From: Kiloniellaceae bacterium | GTDB taxonomy: Bacteria > Pseudomonadota > Alphaproteobacteria > Kiloniellales > J153 | Reading direction: 5' to 3' | NCBI GenBank assembly: GCA_021776115.1 | Contig: JAJFGN010000007.1 | Span: forward strand, 1-64,000 | DNA: 64,000 nucleotides | In this document: positions 17,992 through 27,139 of the stretch, in pieces | How positions within the stretch are numbered: position 1 is the stretch's first letter | Layout of the letters: every line of letters starts with the position of its first letter | Translations under genes and position numbers: made by a program | The notes under the pieces: model-generated | The model's database searches: none | Told to the model about the DNA's origin: nothing | The model's input: the letters and a program-made list of their open reading frames with translations, nothing else

Positions 17992-19544
17992 TGGATTTTC
18001 CTGAAACATCCCTCCAAGTCATCCATATTGATGAACCTGAGCTTGTCTTCGGATTTGATCAGGTACTCGACCACCCCAAGGATGGGCTGTTTCTCTACGG
18101 TCCGCACAAAGACCCCAAACGCCCGTCCATTAGCCTCGGTCTAATCGGAACCGATAGCGGTGAGGCTTTATTCAAGAGTTGGCTCAATGCAGCTCTGAAA
18201 CGCGTGCGTGTGCCTAAACCAAATAGAAGAGAGAAGATATTTCGACCGCACCTCTCCGATTTTCCCGGTTTGCAGGAAGCCTACGGCCTTACTATCGAGC
18301 CCGAAGATATTACCTGTTATTGCCTCGAACTCTCCGAGATCGAAGATCGCACGGCCATAGAAAATCATCACGAGGCCGTCGCGAGAACGGTAGACCTTTT
18401 TCTTGCCCCAATTGAGGAGCATCTAAAAAACGAAGAAAAGACAATCGACGTTTGGGTCTTTGCTGTGCCCGAGGTTGTATTTGAACGTTGCCGGCCTCTT
18501 GCTAGCGGACGGCGCAACGTGGAACTCTCCCCAGGTGAATTTGTCAGGAGGCAAAAGACTAAGTCCGACTTACCATTGTTGGCCGACGTGATTGATACGT
18601 CCGGCGAGGGCGTGTTTGATGACGTTCCGGATTTCCACCGACAAATTAAAGCGCGTCTCTTGAAACTTGGACAACCTTGCCAACTCATTCGTGAAACGAC
18701 CCTCGCCCCCCATAAGTTTCTTAACCGTGCAGGCAACCCAATACGCGGAACTCAAGATCCAGCGACCGTCGCATGGAACCTCGCCACCGGACTATTTTAC
18801 AAGAGTCAGGAATACCCACCTTGGAAAATTGCCTATATGCGGGAAGGCGTTTGCTATATAGGCCTCGTCTTTAAGCTCATCCCGAATCATCCTGAGAACC
18901 ACGCATGTTGTGCAGCGCAGATGTTCCTGAGCGAAGGCGATGGCGTCGTCTTTCGTGGCGCAAACGGGCCCTGGATGACTGAGAACAAAGAATTTCACTT
19001 ATCTGAGGACGCAGCCCAACAAATGATCGAAACGGTCATAAGCACCTATCGATCAAAATTCGGACAAAATCCAAAGGAACTATTCATCCACGGAAAAACT
19101 AAGTTCAACGATGAAGAGTGGGAAGCATTTTCCAAAGCGGCTCCCGATGACACGAACCTTGTCGCGGTGCGCATACAGCCCACTTATGGCGAGACAAAAT
19201 TTTTTAGAGTGGGTGACTATCCGTGTATCCGAGGGACAGCACTGATCCTTGGAGCAAATGACGCATTCTTATGGACCTCGGGTTATGTTCCGCGAATTGA
19301 CACCTATCTTGGTCCGGAAACACCGAACCCGATTTTTATCACCGTTTTGCGTTGGACAGCAGAGGAACCACAACTCTCAAATGTGCTTACCGACATCATG
19401 AGGTTGACAAAAATCAACTACAACTCGTCCAATTACAACGATGGTTTACCGGTAACTATCCGGTTTGCCGATAAGGTTGGTGAGATTCTTGTGATGGGAA
19501 GCGCAAAAGATGCAGAGCGCCAACCTTTCAAATTTTATATTTAG
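17991..19544 (+). CDS. Short prokaryotic Argonaute (MID-PIWI, catalytically inactive)
   Basis: 517 residues, the size of short pAgos, with only MID and PIWI-type domains and no N or PAZ domain. The MID part contains FVRRQKTKSDLPLL and CQLIRETT, in the region that binds the guide 5' end. The PIWI part has VCYIGLVFK where active Argonautes carry the first catalytic aspartate, so the DEDX tetrad is incomplete, as expected for short pAgos; ELFIHGKTKFNDEEW is a characteristic PIWI segment. The protein should bind a guide RNA and recognise complementary DNA, passing the signal to the TIR-APAZ partner encoded immediately upstream. The ATG overlaps the TIR-APAZ stop by one base, implying translational coupling and a fixed stoichiometry. 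Confidence 0.92.
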   Translation: MDFPETSLQVIHIDEPELVFGFDQVLDHPKDGLFLYGPHKDPKRPSISLGLIGTDSGEALFKSWLNAALKRVRVPKPNRREKIFRPHLSDFPGLQEAYGLTIEPEDITCYCLELSEIEDRTAIENHHEAVARTVDLFLAPIEEHLKNEEKTIDVWVFAVPEVVFERCRPLASGRRNVELSPGEFVRRQKTKSDLPLLADVIDTSGEGVFDDVPDFHRQIKARLLKLGQPCQLIRETTLAPHKFLNRAGNPIRGTQDPATVAWNLATGLFYKSQEYPPWKIAYMREGVCYIGLVFKLIPNHPENHACCAAQMFLSEGDGVVFRGANGPWMTENKEFHLSEDAAQQMIETVISTYRSKFGQNPKELFIHGKTKFNDEEWEAFSKAAPDDTNLVAVRIQPTYGETKFFRVGDYPCIRGTALILGANDAFLWTSGYVPRIDTYLGPETPNPIFITVLRWTAEEPQLSNVLTDIMRLTKINYNSSNYNDGLPVTIRFADKVGEILVMGSAKDAERQPFKFYI

Positions 19545-19546
19545 CG

Positions 19547-19640
19547 CGTAGGGCGCAATAGCGTAAGCGTATTGCGCCGCATGTCTTGCCGCCGCGAGCA
19601 TTCGGCGGGTTATGCTCACGCCAACTCGCCCTACCGCTTA
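19547..19640. repeat. Composite inverted repeat after the Argonaute gene
   Basis: GGGCGCAATAGCG and CGTATTGCGCC form a hairpin just after the Argonaute stop. GTAGGGCG at the left is answered by CGCCCTAC at about 19630-19640, enclosing a second hairpin-like GGCGGGTTATGCTCACGCC. This GTAGGGCGCAATAGCG...CGCCCTAC layout is a widespread type of bacterial intergenic repeat. It could terminate the SPARTA transcript. Confidence 0.6.
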
Positions 19641-19729
19641 TCTCACCGCTACGAGACGCGAGATTGCTTGGGTCCGGACCCCATGTCCTAACCGTGACCT
19701 GCGCGGCAGCTTTGTGCCTTCGCGTCTTT

Positions 19730-20035
19730 CGCGGTTCGCGAAGTTTCCACAGCCCTTTCGTTGTGCGCGGCCGGGCGGGCGCTAATCTCGGGGCGGGCAC
19801 GACGATGCAACTTAGGGCGCACCGTGGGACGAAGCCTGGAGCGAGGCCGATGATATCTCTCGAGCGATCCTGCACGGCCACCGCACAACTCCCTGTTTGG
19901 CGGAGAATTTTTTTTCCCTGTTCTCAGGGAATAACAGGGAAACGAAATGGCCCTTTACTGCAGCGCACCGCATCGCCGTGACCTTGATCTCGACCAGGCC
20001 GCCGGGGACGAGCGCGGCGCCGACGTGCTTCTCCA
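19730..20035. repeat. Dispersed repeat, copy A (ridA-tail / AACAGGGAA family)
   Basis: A block of about 300 bases shared with copies at 21340, 22845 and 27140. Landmarks in order are CCGGGCGGGCGCTA, GGGGCGGGCACGACGATGC, CTGGAGCGAGGCCGATGATA, the inverted repeat TTCCCTGTT...AACAGGGAA, and CTTGATCTCGACCAGG. Read on the minus strand the last part encodes VGAALVPGGLVEIKVTA, a RidA-like C-terminus without the rest of the gene. The full gap 19545-20235 holds this and the preceding repeat but no gene. Confidence 0.75.
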
Positions 20036-20235
20036 GGCGCAACAACCGCTCGTGCTTGGTTAACAATTTATGGCGGCTCCACACCCCGCGCACGCCGCCG
20101 GTGTGGCTCTAATTGTCAGGGAAATACCGTCTCAGCACATGCGGCTATTGGTAACGTTTCCGCAGTACGTGTCGTGTACGATTTCCCGGCTCGAAGTGCT
20201 TAGCTCACAAAATATGAGACTGCCCTGGTATATGC

Positions 20236-21243
20236 ATGTTCGATGCCTTTACTCAATTTATAGAACCGTCTTTTGAATTTATGACAACACAATTCATAAC
20301 TGTGTTGTCGTACCCATTTATCCCCAGTCAGCGTATTTTCTGGCTGTACATGTGCAGTTCAACCATTCTGGCTTTCTATGTCTTTCATGTAAGTACCCGG
20401 TTCGTTCCAGCACACAGATCGTCATTCAGGGCGTTTATCAGCTTTCTCTTCCCAAAGGATATCTGGCGCAACTCATCTGCTTGGCTGGACGTTAGATATT
20501 TCTTTTTTCATCAGGTAGTTCGCGTAATTATTTACGGTGTGTTTTTGACTGGCGTATTGAATCTCGTCTTTCATATTATCACCGGCGAGCCCAACCCGAT
20601 CGACGCTAGAAAGCTGACGATTGGCTCAAATATCGCAGATATAGCGATATCGACAGCGTACATGTTTGTTCTTTTCGCCTTCGTGGATTTCGTATCCTTT
20701 GGCATCCACTATTTGCAGCATAAGGTGCCGTTCTTATGGGAGTTCCATAAGGTTCATCACAGCCTGGAGGTGATGCACCCTTTGTCCAACTACCGCGAAC
20801 ATCCAATCGACAATATTGTTTATGCAGCGGTCACCGGAGCTACCTATGGGCTGCTTATGGGCTTAGCCAGAAATATGTTTGGTTACCTGCCCGGTGTGCC
20901 TCAGCTTTTGGGTGTTCCACTGTTGGCATTTGCCTTCAACGCCCTGGGTTATAACTTGAGGCATTCGCATGTGTGGCTACGCTGGCCGGGACGATGGTCG
21001 ATGCTGTTTGCCTCACCTGCGCATCATCATATCCATCACAGCTGCCATCCTGATCATATCGATAAGAACTTCGCGTTTGTATTTCCTTTCTGGGATGTTC
21101 TGTTTCGCACATACCATCTACCCGAAACAAACAAAGATGTCCGTTTTGGAATATCAATACATTACGTGAATGAATACAAAAGCTGCCTGGGTATCTACTT
21201 TATTCCCTTCAGAAACGCTTGGCATCGGTTCTCAAAAGGCTAG
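20236..21243 (+). CDS. Fatty acid hydroxylase / sterol desaturase family protein
   Basis: A 335-residue integral membrane protein with several long hydrophobic helices. The di-iron histidine boxes of the fatty acid hydroxylase superfamily are present: HYLQHK, then EFHKVHHS (H-x-x-H-H) and HHHIHHS. Between them lies a LSNYREHPIDN segment typical of the family. Such enzymes hydroxylate or desaturate lipids in the membrane using O2; the substrate is not evident. The gene is more AT-rich than the chromosome backbone, stands alone, and lies between dispersed repeat copies A and B, which suggests acquisition. Confidence 0.85.
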   Translation: MFDAFTQFIEPSFEFMTTQFITVLSYPFIPSQRIFWLYMCSSTILAFYVFHVSTRFVPAHRSSFRAFISFLFPKDIWRNSSAWLDVRYFFFHQVVRVIIYGVFLTGVLNLVFHIITGEPNPIDARKLTIGSNIADIAISTAYMFVLFAFVDFVSFGIHYLQHKVPFLWEFHKVHHSLEVMHPLSNYREHPIDNIVYAAVTGATYGLLMGLARNMFGYLPGVPQLLGVPLLAFAFNALGYNLRHSHVWLRWPGRWSMLFASPAHHHIHHSCHPDHIDKNFAFVFPFWDVLFRTYHLPETNKDVRFGISIHYVNEYKSCLGIYFIPFRNAWHRFSKG

Positions 21244-21339
21244 AACGTATCTTTAAGGAATTCGTTATCCGTTTTTGCTGCCAGCGATAGCCATATGACC
21301 GCCCGTTTTGTGGAAACGTGGTGCTCAGGCTAGCAGGTT

Positions 21340-21510
21340 GTATCCAGACTCTTTCGCACTTCGCGATCCTTCCACAGCCATTTCCTTGCGCGGGGCCGGG
21401 CGGTTGCTAGGCTCGGAGCGGGAGCGACGATGCCCATTGATAAGCGCCCTGGAGCGAGGCCGATGATATCGCTCGGGGGCGAGCGCGGCGCAGGCGCGGC
21501 AGGGCCAGGC
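21340..21510. repeat. Dispersed repeat, copy B (internally deleted)
   Basis: It has the landmarks GGGGCCGGGCGG, GCTAGGCTCGGAGCGGGAGC and CTGGAGCGAGGCCGATGATA, but then jumps directly to GGGGGCGAGCGCGGCGCAGG. Compared with copy C it lacks the AACAGGGAA inverted repeat and the GATCTCGACCAGG part, so it looks like an internal deletion derivative. The gap 21244-21572 holds only this element. Confidence 0.65.
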
Positions 21511-21572
21511 GCCATCGATTCTCAAAGACGAGACGGCTGGAACGCGGCGCGGCGATATCCGATGCCGGGCCA

Positions 21573-22496
21573 TCAGGCCACGGCCACACGACGCGCACCG
21601 TTGTCCTCGAACGGCGCCTCGCGTGTAACGGAGTCTTGGAGCAGGCTGTCAATCAAACGCCCCTGATAGAGCGCGGCGCTTAGGGATCGCCCGACCTCCA
21701 GCGCTTGTTCGGAATCGCAGCGCGCAAGAATGAGTCTTTCGGGACCGATTTGCTGGGCGGCCCGGCGCAGCTGATCGCCGCGCGCGCCATCCAGTTGGTC
21801 GTAGAGGTCGGGGTGCCAGAATAGTTTTACCAGGTCGAAGCCCAAGGCTTCGCGGTCGATGAGCGGTAGGGAGAGGTGGTTCATGCCGTCGAGGCAAAAC
21901 TTGAAGCCGCGCTCGCGCAGGACATCGCGTGCGTGGAAATAGTTGCCCAGGTCCGAATAGACGTCCATGAGCTGCAGCTCGATGATTATGCTGCCGCGCA
22001 TCCTCTCGCTAAGCCGGTCCCCGAGCTCCAAAAATTCGGGGGAGAGAAGAGTCAAAACATTAAGATTCAGGCTAAAAGAGTCGCACGCCGTTACGTCATC
22101 GTTCCAGGTCAGATAGTCGATCATCGGGCCGTCCAGGTACTCCGTGAGAGCCTGGAACAGCCAGCGGTTGGCATGGAGGTTGACGTTCGGCGTCAGTGTC
22201 CGGCGCAGCGATTGCATCGATGTATAGATCTCGTCGAACACGACCCGAGGTTCCTGACCCTGAACCACCGCGCAGACGGATTGCTTGCGGATCATCGTGG
22301 ATAGGTCGACCAGAGCAATCCCTTCCTGGATGACGGTCAAATTGGGTGGGTCGAGCGGTTTACCTGGCTGCGCCATGTCCTCGCCTTCCTCGGATGCTGC
22401 GTTTCGTCCATCGTGACTCGCGCGCGCGGTCACCGTGTTTCGCGCTGGCCCTTCTCCGGTTTCGTAGATGAGTCTCAGTTCTTTGACGTTTCTCAT
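21573..22496 (-). CDS. Degenerate EAL-like domain protein
   Basis: 307 residues from the ATG at 22496, which is preceded by ACGAGG; the frame is open upstream but the MRNVKELRLIYETG start looks right. The C-terminal two thirds follow the EAL fold: SFSLNLNVLTLLSPEF (the N-strand), SIIIELQ, then GFKFCLDGMN where active enzymes have the DD-F-G motif, and GFDLVKLFW where they have the D-x-x-K motif. The EAL signature is missing and the second aspartate is replaced, so cyclic-di-GMP hydrolysis is unlikely; a binding or protein-interaction role is inferred. It is monocistronic within the accessory region. Confidence 0.65.
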   Translation of the reverse strand: MRNVKELRLIYETGEGPARNTVTARASHDGRNAASEEGEDMAQPGKPLDPPNLTVIQEGIALVDLSTMIRKQSVCAVVQGQEPRVVFDEIYTSMQSLRRTLTPNVNLHANRWLFQALTEYLDGPMIDYLTWNDDVTACDSFSLNLNVLTLLSPEFLELGDRLSERMRGSIIIELQLMDVYSDLGNYFHARDVLRERGFKFCLDGMNHLSLPLIDREALGFDLVKLFWHPDLYDQLDGARGDQLRRAAQQIGPERLILARCDSEQALEVGRSLSAALYQGRLIDSLLQDSVTREAPFEDNGARRVAVA

Positions 22497-22844
22497 GCTC
22501 AAACCTCGTTCCTTTGGCCGCGTGTGACGCCCTCTAACCCGTGCGCTCAGTCGGTCGGGAAGGGACCGTCGAGCGGATGGGCGGAAATATCCGTGTACAA
22601 ATCGACGGCCTTCCAATCCTTGTTAAGCATATCGTCTTCCAGGGCGTGAACGATCGGAATATCTATTGTAGTAAAACATGATCTTGCGCAAATTTCAAGA
22701 AAAGATTTACGAATATAAAGGTTAGCGTGATTTTCTATTTGATGATTATTCAATCTTAATTATAGATATATTTATCGAAAATTTCGAACAAACCACAGCT
22801 CGCAGGGCAGCTTAGCGAAGCGTAACCCCGTTCAATGGTCGCTA
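22497..22844. other. Intergenic stretch without a gene
   Basis: This stretch lies upstream of the degenerate EAL gene. It contains an unusually AT-rich core at about 22660-22790 that could hold that gene's promoter or mark an insertion junction. I see no supported coding frame. Confidence 0.5.
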
Positions 22845-23115
22845 CGCGTATCTTCCACAGTCCTTTCGTTGCGCGGGGCCGGGCAGACGCTAGGCTCGGG
22901 GCGGGCACGACGATGCCCCCTTGGAACGCATCCTGGAGCGAGGCCGATGATATCTCTCGAGCGCGACTGCACCACCGCCGCGAAATTTCCTGTTCGGCGT
23001 AGAAAAAAATTCCCTGTTCAGCAGGGAATAACAGGGAAAGAAAATGCCCCCTCAAGTCACCGCCGCGACCTTGATCTCGACCAGGTCGCCGGGGGCGAGC
23101 GCGGCGCCGACGCAG
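22845..23115. repeat. Dispersed repeat, copy C (ridA-tail / AACAGGGAA family)
   Basis: Full-length copy with GCGGGGCCGGGCAGACGCTAG, GGGGCGGGCACGACGATGC, CTGGAGCGAGGCCGATGATA, TTCCCTGTTCAGCAGGGAA and AACAGGGAA, then CTTGATCTCGACCAGGTCG and GGGGGCGAGCGCGGCG. On the minus strand the end encodes VGAALAPGDLVEIKVAAVT, again only the C-terminus of a RidA-type protein. It ends about 40 bases from the 3' end of the acyltransferase gene. Confidence 0.75.
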
Positions 23116-23152
23116 GCGCAGCGGGGTCAGGCGCCGTCCTGGGCTGGACGCT

Positions 23153-25090
23153 TCAAGGTTTCAAACCGCTTGCCGCTGGTTTGCTGGAAGTCGAACTACC
23201 GGTATCGTTCGACGAAGGCCGCGCGGCAACTTGTGCCTTCGGCGCCGCACCTAATACGCTACGAAGAACCAGTTGGGCGCCCTCCTGGGTTAGGTGCCCG
23301 TAATCGAACTGCAACGGGATGCCGTTTTCGTCAGTTGTGAGGCACTGCTTCTTGGGACAGATTATTTCGAGAACGGAGTAATACGCCGCCGGCGAGTCGC
23401 GTAGCGCCGACTTCACGCGCCCATCAATCTCTGCAATCTGCTCATAGAGTCTGGCTTTCTTAAGTTGCCGCAACTCCTTTTCGCCATCTGCGAAGCGTGC
23501 AAGTAGAGCTGGAAGGGCTTGCGAGTACTGTATGACTGGGCCCAGCACAATGACGCGGTCGGTATATTTCTTGAGCAAGGTAACCGTGGCCAGAAGGTTC
23601 TTCACGTCGCTGTTCTGCCAATTGGCGGATACGATTACCGCATCGAATACGTTCTCTTTTACATAACGCGTCAGCACGCGTTTTATGAGCTCGGTGCAAC
23701 GCGGTGCTCCTGCGGACTTGATTGTAGGTCTGCACCCGCTGGACGTAGCTTGCGAAACGTTGATGTCGTAGTTTTTCAAACTGCTGTAGTAATGTGCAGC
23801 ATGACTGTCGCCTATAAGCAAAATATTTTTCCTACTTGCGTCCGTGTCGATACACGCTTGCTCGTCGAAGAGATTGACGTCGTCGGATTTGCTATACAGG
23901 AAACAGGTTCCGCTCCTCGCACTCATTTTGTAATCAATATAGTCCTCGTATACTAACTGCTCCTTCGGGAACATGAACCGGTAACCATCGCTGAGGACCG
24001 CGGCGATGCCAAAGGCCAGAAACGCTGCGGTAACCGCCGCGGTTGTTCCTAGTATTGAGACGGCATTGTTCTCAAGATTGATTGCCCGCGTTGGCTTCTC
24101 CACATAGCGCCAACTTAGATACCCGAGCAGAACCGAGAGCAAAAAGACGGCGAGCATATCGGCGGTCTCGAGAACAGGGTTGATATTGAGTTTATAAAAA
24201 ACGATCGCCGGCCAATGCCAAAGGTACAGCGAATAGGAAATGGTTCCGAAGAATCTTGCCGGAGGCAACGTAAGCACTTTGTGGAAAAGCGAATCCGGCG
24301 CCTTTGCACCAACAATCATTAGCGCCGTACCGGCGGTCGGCGGGAGCGCCCGTAATCCGGGGAATTTTGTCCATTCCGCGTAGATCTCGAAACTAACCAG
24401 AATCAGGAGGAGCCCGGCGAGCGAGAGGATATCTGAAGTGGACCGGCTATAGTCCGTATCCTTGAATTTTAGCGCGATAAGACTACCGGTTAGAAATTGC
24501 CAGAAGCGGGATGGCGACGCGAAGAAGGCTGTTGGTCTATCGTAGCCGACAAGCACTTCGCTGAGTATTAGCGAACATATCGCAATGATGAGCAAAAGAA
24601 GCGCGGCCCTCCGCTTATGATACCGGTATACGTACAGAAACAACGCGGGGAAAATAATATAAAACTGCTCTTCGACGGAAAGCGACCAGGTGTGGACGAG
24701 TGGGTTCAGTCTCAAATCGCCGCCGAAATAATCGCTCTCCGACAAAAAGAAAAAATTCGAAACGTACAGTATCGATGAAATGGCGCTCTTGCCGAACATA
24801 TCGATTTCGGCGGCCAGTCCGAATTGCATCACAAAAATGCTGCAGATGAGCAGCATCACGAATAGCGCCGGGAATAGCCGTCTTATCCGCTTCAGGTAGA
24901 AATTGGTAAAGGTAAATCGAGCGAATTCGAAGTCACGCCATACAATACTGGTGATTAGAAAGCCGGATATGACGAAGAAAATGTCGACACCCACATAGCC
25001 ACCGGCAAGGCCAGTCTCAAGATGAAACAGCAAAATGGCGAGGACGGCTAACGCTCGAAGTCCATCAATTTCATGCCGGTATGTATACAT
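23153..25090 (-). CDS. OafA/YrhL-type membrane acyltransferase with SGNH domain
   Basis: A 645-residue protein. Residues 1 to about 370 are a multi-spanning acyltransferase-3 domain, starting with YRHEIDGLRALAVLAILLFH and containing the GGYVGVDIFFVISGFLI, LKRIRRLFPAL and HTWSLSVEEQFY motifs. The C-terminal part is a periplasmic SGNH-like domain with ILLIGDSHAAHYYSSL (nucleophile Ser) and, later, YGHLTQEGAQL carrying the late histidine. Such proteins O-acetylate lipopolysaccharide or exopolysaccharide sugars. It is a lone gene, more AT-rich than the backbone, next to repeat copy C: a typical acquired surface-modification gene. Confidence 0.9.
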   Translation of the reverse strand: MYTYRHEIDGLRALAVLAILLFHLETGLAGGYVGVDIFFVISGFLITSIVWRDFEFARFTFTNFYLKRIRRLFPALFVMLLICSIFVMQFGLAAEIDMFGKSAISSILYVSNFFFLSESDYFGGDLRLNPLVHTWSLSVEEQFYIIFPALFLYVYRYHKRRAALLLLIIAICSLILSEVLVGYDRPTAFFASPSRFWQFLTGSLIALKFKDTDYSRSTSDILSLAGLLLILVSFEIYAEWTKFPGLRALPPTAGTALMIVGAKAPDSLFHKVLTLPPARFFGTISYSLYLWHWPAIVFYKLNINPVLETADMLAVFLLSVLLGYLSWRYVEKPTRAINLENNAVSILGTTAAVTAAFLAFGIAAVLSDGYRFMFPKEQLVYEDYIDYKMSARSGTCFLYSKSDDVNLFDEQACIDTDASRKNILLIGDSHAAHYYSSLKNYDINVSQATSSGCRPTIKSAGAPRCTELIKRVLTRYVKENVFDAVIVSANWQNSDVKNLLATVTLLKKYTDRVIVLGPVIQYSQALPALLARFADGEKELRQLKKARLYEQIAEIDGRVKSALRDSPAAYYSVLEIICPKKQCLTTDENGIPLQFDYGHLTQEGAQLVLRSVLGAAPKAQVAARPSSNDTGSSTSSKPAASGLKP

Positions 25091-25475
25091 ACGGATGCTC
25101 TCGAGAAGCCATCTTTACCGATTGGTAACCTTCTGCGCCGGCACCGCTCAAGCTTGGGTTGAGTACGACGCAATTGACGGGCGTTAGGCGCCCAATGTCG
25201 CCTCACCCCGTTGCAATACCTGGTTTTCCTTAAAATCTCGTTGGAACCAAGGGCCCGATCGGGATCGCGGGATCGTTCCGGAGGCTTCCGGCGAAGTCGG
25301 CGATGGCCGGATTTCCAAATGTTAGCGACTTGACCTCGAACCCGCCCCGTTCGCCGGTGACGCGGCCCCGCCCTACGGCTCTGTGTTATCGGCTCGACGC
25401 TGCCACGATATGGCCTTTGATTTTTCCGGCTACCGGGCCGGTGCTAAAGCGCGCCGGCGATAAAAGACATGGAAG
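25091..25475. other. Intergenic stretch without a gene
   Basis: The 385 bases between the acyltransferase start and the broken NUDIX gene contain only weak open frames without start context. The part nearest 25091 presumably holds the acyltransferase promoter. I see no repeat copy here. Confidence 0.5.
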
Positions 25476-25938
25476 CTACGCGCTTGCCGCAGAGTGGAGC
25501 AATTCCAACAAATTTTCTGGATAGATCGTCTCGGACGTTCGCGCCAACTCAATTGGCGACCACCAGCGATGGGCGGCCATCACCTCCCTTTCGAGGGCTG
25601 TCCAGCCGCCGCTTGAGATAGCACTCTTCGTGACCCTAACCAAATAGTAGCGCTCATCGGCCGCGACGCGCTCCCCAGTCGGTAGCTGCAGAACGAATTG
25701 CCTGCGGCCCACCTGACCGCCGATATCCTCGGCCTGGAGACCGGTCTCCTCCGCCAATTCCCGTATCGCCGCCTGTTATCGCCGCCTGTTCAAAAGTTTC
25801 TCCTTCCTCAAGCCCTCCGCCGGGCGTGGCCCAATAGTCCTGGCCCGCGAGCGAGCCTTTCCTATGGGCGAATCTGAACAGCAGCACACGGCTAGCCGGG
25901 TCAAGCAAGAGAAGGCGGGATGAAGGTCGGGAGCGCAC
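25476..25938 (-). pseudogene. NUDIX hydrolase broken by a 13-bp tandem duplication
   Basis: Two overlapping minus-strand frames together make one NUDIX hydrolase. The first encodes RLLLLDPASRVLLFRFAH and GGGLEEGETFEQAAI; the second resumes with ELAEETGLQAEDIGG and continues to the end (WWSPIELARTS). At the break, 13 bases are duplicated (25765-25777 and 25778-25790). Removing one copy joins the frames and restores a complete Nudix box (G-x5-E-x7-R-E-L-x-E-E-x-G-L) in a protein of about 149 residues. As it stands the product ends shortly after the first half of the box and should be inactive. The original substrate is unknown; the family cleaves nucleoside diphosphate derivatives. Confidence 0.85.
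25765..25790. repeat. 13-bp tandem duplication causing a frameshift
   Basis: Two perfect, adjacent copies of ATCGCCGCCTGTT. The length is not a multiple of three, so the NUDIX frame is shifted. A slipped-strand loss of one copy would restore the gene. Confidence 0.9.
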
Positions 25939-26181
25939 GGGTCACATCGAGTTGCACACTGGTTTCAGCTTCGCCGCGAGCCGGTCGCTTACAGGGACAA
26001 AGTTGCGGGGCCACGATACTAGCTAAATTTCACGCCGCGCCGAGATTTTGTTTTGCGCACCTGTAGTGGGCGGTGGCCGCAAGCCGCGCATCGCCACTTT
26101 ATAGCGATATTGCCGGTGCCGCGTTTGGGGGATAACTTGGCTTATCGCCTGGCTTAGAATGTTCATTGAGGTTTTGCATTC

Positions 26182-26895
26182 ATGTTTCGCGCGCTGTTCC
26201 TTGTACTCATGCTCTCGTTGTCCGCTTGCGCGACACAAAATGTGCCGGTACTGGATACACCGGTTTCAAGACTAGGCGTTATCAGCAATCTACCAACAAA
26301 CGCGAACAACATTTACATGGGCGTTACGGTGTTCGAGAACGACTTCGAGGAGATCCAAGTCCCCTGGGATTTTTCGAGCGCGGTCGTCGATGAATTCAAG
26401 AATCAGATGGAAGCGCGAGGCGGAGAGTTGCACGATCTCAGCGGCCGTCCCGAGATCGAGGCGCAACGCGGCAATTGGTTCGAGACCGGTTATTCACTGA
26501 AATTCGGATTGTCGGCGCACAAATTCAGCTCGGAAAATGCGGCGCTCCTGCGGCGCACGATGGCGGAGTACAAGCTGGACGCGATCCTTATTTTGCAACC
26601 TCGACGGTACAACAGCGACATCCCGTATGGCGAGGCTGACCCGAAAGGTGGGTTCGGGGTTTTCCGGCGCGGCGGTATTTTTCGAAAGGACCGGGCCTAT
26701 ACTTTCGTACAGATCGAGGGCCGCCTGATAGCAGGGACACCACCTTCGGTACTTGACGATCTGGATGGCAGCAACCTTGTTTCGATTGTCCGCGCCAATG
26801 AAAGGCTGAACTTGGGGAGCGATGGGTTCAAATCCCAAATCGCCGCGCAAATTAGGAGCGCGGTATCGAAGATGTTGGTGCAGCTCGGCATATAG
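26182..26895 (+). CDS. Putative lipoprotein of unknown function
   Basis: A 237-residue protein with a short lipoprotein signal: MFRALFLVLMLSLSACAT, lipobox LSAC with the cysteine at about residue 16. The mature part has no family that I recognise; it appears alpha/beta, with LDAILILQPRRYNSD and an AYTFVQIEGRLI strand pair. No neighbour suggests a function. It lies between the broken NUDIX gene and repeat copy D. Confidence 0.65.
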   Translation: MFRALFLVLMLSLSACATQNVPVLDTPVSRLGVISNLPTNANNIYMGVTVFENDFEEIQVPWDFSSAVVDEFKNQMEARGGELHDLSGRPEIEAQRGNWFETGYSLKFGLSAHKFSSENAALLRRTMAEYKLDAILILQPRRYNSDIPYGEADPKGGFGVFRRGGIFRKDRAYTFVQIEGRLIAGTPPSVLDDLDGSNLVSIVRANERLNLGSDGFKSQIAAQIRSAVSKMLVQLGI

Positions 26896-27139
26896 AAAGC
26901 TTGGCAGAGAAATTCGACGCTCCACTTCGGCGGCGCTTTCTGCTCGACGCGCCAGGTCCGCTTTTCTCCGCGTGATGTATGTCCAAGGCTCGCGAGCTTG
27001 CGAATCCGGCCGCCCCAAGTCTGCCCAATGGCTTTGGATTGTTGAGCCGCAAATTCGCCGAACTCCAGACATCCAGCGGCTGGCGCTTAGGCCAGCCCGC
27101 CCTACGACCTCCGTGCCTCCGGGCGTTGTCCTTCGCGCC

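Noticed and set aside
19812-20093. A 93-residue minus-strand frame with a RidA-like segment as a real gene
   Set aside because: Only about 17 residues match a RidA C-terminus; the rest runs through repeat sequence common to the other copies, so it is part of the repeat.
25303-25524. A 73-residue plus-strand frame in the gap after the acyltransferase
   Set aside because: It has no ribosome site and no recognisable sequence, and it runs into the NUDIX pseudogene on the other strand.
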